Shown here: positions 5,286-6,408 of the stretch, piece after piece
How the letters are laid out: each line of letters opens with the position of its first letter
Position numbering within the stretch: the first letter of the stretch is position 1
Source: Candidatus Poribacteria bacterium
Lineage (GTDB): Bacteria; Poribacteria; WGA-4E; WGA-3G
Assembly: GCA_028818995.1 (NCBI GenBank)
Contig: JAPPMR010000319.1
Span: 1-6,408 of the forward strand
Direction: 5' to 3'
DNA: 6,408 bases
Made by a program: the position numbers and the translations under genes
Notes under the pieces: model-generated
Databases searched by the model: none
The model's input: only the letters and a program-made list of their open reading frames with translations
Told to the model about the DNA's origin: nothing

Positions 5286-6302
5286 ATGAAAAAGAGTGAC
5301 GCTGAATTGATGCACAAAATCTCATCCAGTGAAGAGGCAGTATTCAATCTTGACGGAAAAATCCCCGCAAGTGGAAGTGGCAATGTTCCTAACCGTACCC
5401 GGAATGCCCTCACAGGTACCGTAAAACATACATTCACTGGGCATTCGGAGTCTGTCTTGAGTGTAGCGTTCAGCCGGAATGGAAACATTATTGCAAGTGG
5501 GTCTACTGACGGAAGTGTTCACTTGTGGAATGCAGACACAGGGCAACACATCAAAACGCTTAATAGACCTAACGATATGGTCAACAGTATACAATTCTCA
5601 CCCGACGATAAAATCCTTGCTTGTGGAACTGACGATGGCATTCGCCTATGGGATGTACACACAGGTGAACACAGGAAAATATTCTATATCAATGATCCCT
5701 ATAACCCAATACTCAGAGCATTCAATCCCGATGGAAATACATTAGCAAGTGGAATTGATGACGAAAAGACTATATCCATCTGGGATGTACACACAGGCGA
5801 ACACAAGAAAACTCTTAAAGGGCATACAAATCACTTGAGCTGTTTAGTGTTCGGTCCAGAGGGAAAAACGCTTGCAAGTGCAAATTACAAAGGCAACATC
5901 CGCCTTTGGGATTTAGACACTGGCACGAACAAAATGCTAAAAGGACATACAGATTGGGTAAGTTCTTTAGCATTCAGTCCAGATGGAAAAACGCTGACGA
6001 GTGGGAGTGACGACACTACTATCCAATTTTGGGATGTTGAGACTGGCAAGAACAAGATGATGCTCAAAGGAACGGATTGGCATCACAGTTATACGTTAGA
6101 GTTCAGTCCAGATGGAAAAGCCCTTGCAAGTGGAGATAGAAGTAAGAACATCTGTATTTTTGATGCACACACTGGTCAGCAGAAGAAAACATTGTCGGGG
6201 CATACAGATTTGGTAAGAAGTATTGCTTTTAGTCCTGATGGAAAAACCCTTGTGAGCGGTAGTCTTGATAGTTCTGTGCTTGTCTGGGAGATAAATCCCT
6301 AA
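5286..6302 (+). CDS. Single seven-bladed WD40-repeat protein with a decayed N-terminal blade
   Basis: This 338-residue propeller has no signal peptide and is probably cytoplasmic. Seven clear WD units begin at about residues 54, 96, 137, 181, 222, 264 and 307, with period 41-44. They carry SPDG-type turns (SPDG, SPDD, NPDG, GPEG, SRNG), LASG strands and W-D ends (LWN, LWD, IWD, LWD, FWD, IFD, VWE). Residues 18-53 look like an eighth, decayed unit: F-N-L-D-G-K, A-S-G-S-G, R-T-R-N in place of R-L-W-N, then T-G-x-x-K-H-T-F-T-G-H. Its final strand probably closes the ring with the last blade, which stops right after V-W-E-I. Blades 2 and 3 share a nearly identical DNA block (5649-5679 and 5781-5811), a sign of fairly recent blade duplication or conversion. 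The function is presumably protein binding and no partner is visible. It is more regular than the gene upstream. Confidence 0.92.
   Translation: MKKSDAELMHKISSSEEAVFNLDGKIPASGSGNVPNRTRNALTGTVKHTFTGHSESVLSVAFSRNGNIIASGSTDGSVHLWNADTGQHIKTLNRPNDMVNSIQFSPDDKILACGTDDGIRLWDVHTGEHRKIFYINDPYNPILRAFNPDGNTLASGIDDEKTISIWDVHTGEHKKTLKGHTNHLSCLVFGPEGKTLASANYKGNIRLWDLDTGTNKMLKGHTDWVSSLAFSPDGKTLTSGSDDTTIQFWDVETGKNKMMLKGTDWHHSYTLEFSPDGKALASGDRSKNICIFDAHTGQQKKTLSGHTDLVRSIAFSPDGKTLVSGSLDSSVLVWEINP
5339..5444 (+). other. Degenerate WD40 blade at the N-terminus of gene 4
   Basis: Residues 18-53 align without gaps to a normal blade of the same protein: F-N-L-D-G for F-S-P-D-G, P-A-S-G-S for L-A-S-G-S, and R-T-R-N for R-L-W-N, followed by an intact T-G-x-x-K-H-T-F-T-G-H. 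The decay is by substitution only, with no indel. The segment from T44 to H53 is still canonical, which fits its being kept as the outer strand that closes the seven-bladed ring. Confidence 0.65.
5649..5811 (+). repeat. Near-identical 31-base direct repeats in adjacent blades
   Basis: Bases 5649-5679 and 5781-5811 match at 29 of 31 positions, 132 bases (44 codons) apart. They encode W-D-V-H-T-G-E-H-R/K-K, the end of one blade and its turn. A shorter 18-base identity from the SPDG region of later blades lies at 5973-5990 and 6102-6119, 129 bases apart. Such nucleotide-level identity exceeds what the WD consensus needs and points to duplication or gene conversion of blades. Confidence 0.7.
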
Positions 6303-6379
6303 ACTTCGTTCAACCCAACGGTTAACCTCTTTGTCTCAATTCATAGAACTTATTACAACCTATCTCATAAATAGTTGGA

Positions 6380-6394
6380 GGGCTTTGAAAGCCC
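6380..6394. repeat. Perfect short hairpin downstream of gene 4
   Basis: GGGCTTT-G-AAAGCCC is a perfect 7-base inverted repeat, realistically a 6-bp stem with a three-base loop. It lies 77 bases after the stop codon. A second small inverted repeat, GATTT-CA-AAATC, follows at 6395-6406. Only three T's follow the first stem, so it is a weak candidate for an intrinsic terminator and could equally be the edge of a dispersed palindromic repeat cut by the window end. Confidence 0.45.
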
Positions 6395-6408
6395 GATTTC
6401 AAAATCCT

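Noticed and set aside
5272..5286. Four-codon leader ORF overlapping the start of gene 4
   Set aside because: The ATG is part of the ribosome-binding stretch and the peptide is too short to support. There is no attenuator structure.
5460..6300. CRISPR-like regular repetition of about 130 bases in gene 4
   Set aside because: The period equals one WD40 blade in an open reading frame. The repeats are coding and too long and divergent for a CRISPR array.

Overview
The window is a tandem array of four same-strand WD40-repeat (beta-propeller) genes, with short gaps of about 80 to 240 bases and no other kind of gene. I see no tRNA, rRNA, CRISPR array, transposase or enzyme domain. The composition leans AT. 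The blades are of the bacterial 'FSPDGKTLASGS..D.TIRLWD..TG' type. The array, a secreted propeller whose mature end carries a W-x-L-P-x-x-A-x-A-R-x-G-K-G motif, and an intergenic REP-like palindrome ending in GATCGCTCCTACAG all remind me of Candidatus Poribacteria or a related WD40-rich, sponge- or marine-associated lineage. That assignment rests on memory of such genomes, not on a marker gene, and is tentative.

Layout. (1) Bases 2-932: the 3' part of a WD40 gene that enters from the left. It changes reading frame at about base 65. The last blade strand upstream is in frame 2 and the following seven blades are in frame 3. (2) Bases 1040-2935: an intact 631-residue exported protein with a signal peptide and exactly 14 WD blades, which fits two seven-bladed propellers. 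(3) Bases 2936-3179: a structured intergenic region. A long imperfect inverted repeat (2970-3003 with 3103-3138) encloses two separate hairpins, the second being the REP-like palindrome. (4) Bases 3180-5207: a 675-residue, strongly diverged 14-blade protein. It shares the N-terminal motif with gene 2 but has no signal peptide. (5) Bases 5286-6302: a 338-residue single seven-bladed propeller with very regular blades and a decayed extra blade at its N-terminus. (6) Bases 6303-6408: a tail with a perfect short hairpin.

How they may work together is inference. WD40 propellers are non-catalytic scaffolds for protein contacts. The set combines one exported double propeller with cytoplasmic-looking single and double propellers, and genes 2-4 each have their own Shine-Dalgarno site. 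This looks more like an expanding paralogue family, with blade duplication, blade decay and frameshifting all visible, than a pathway operon. No partner enzyme lies in the window, so the binding targets cannot be named.
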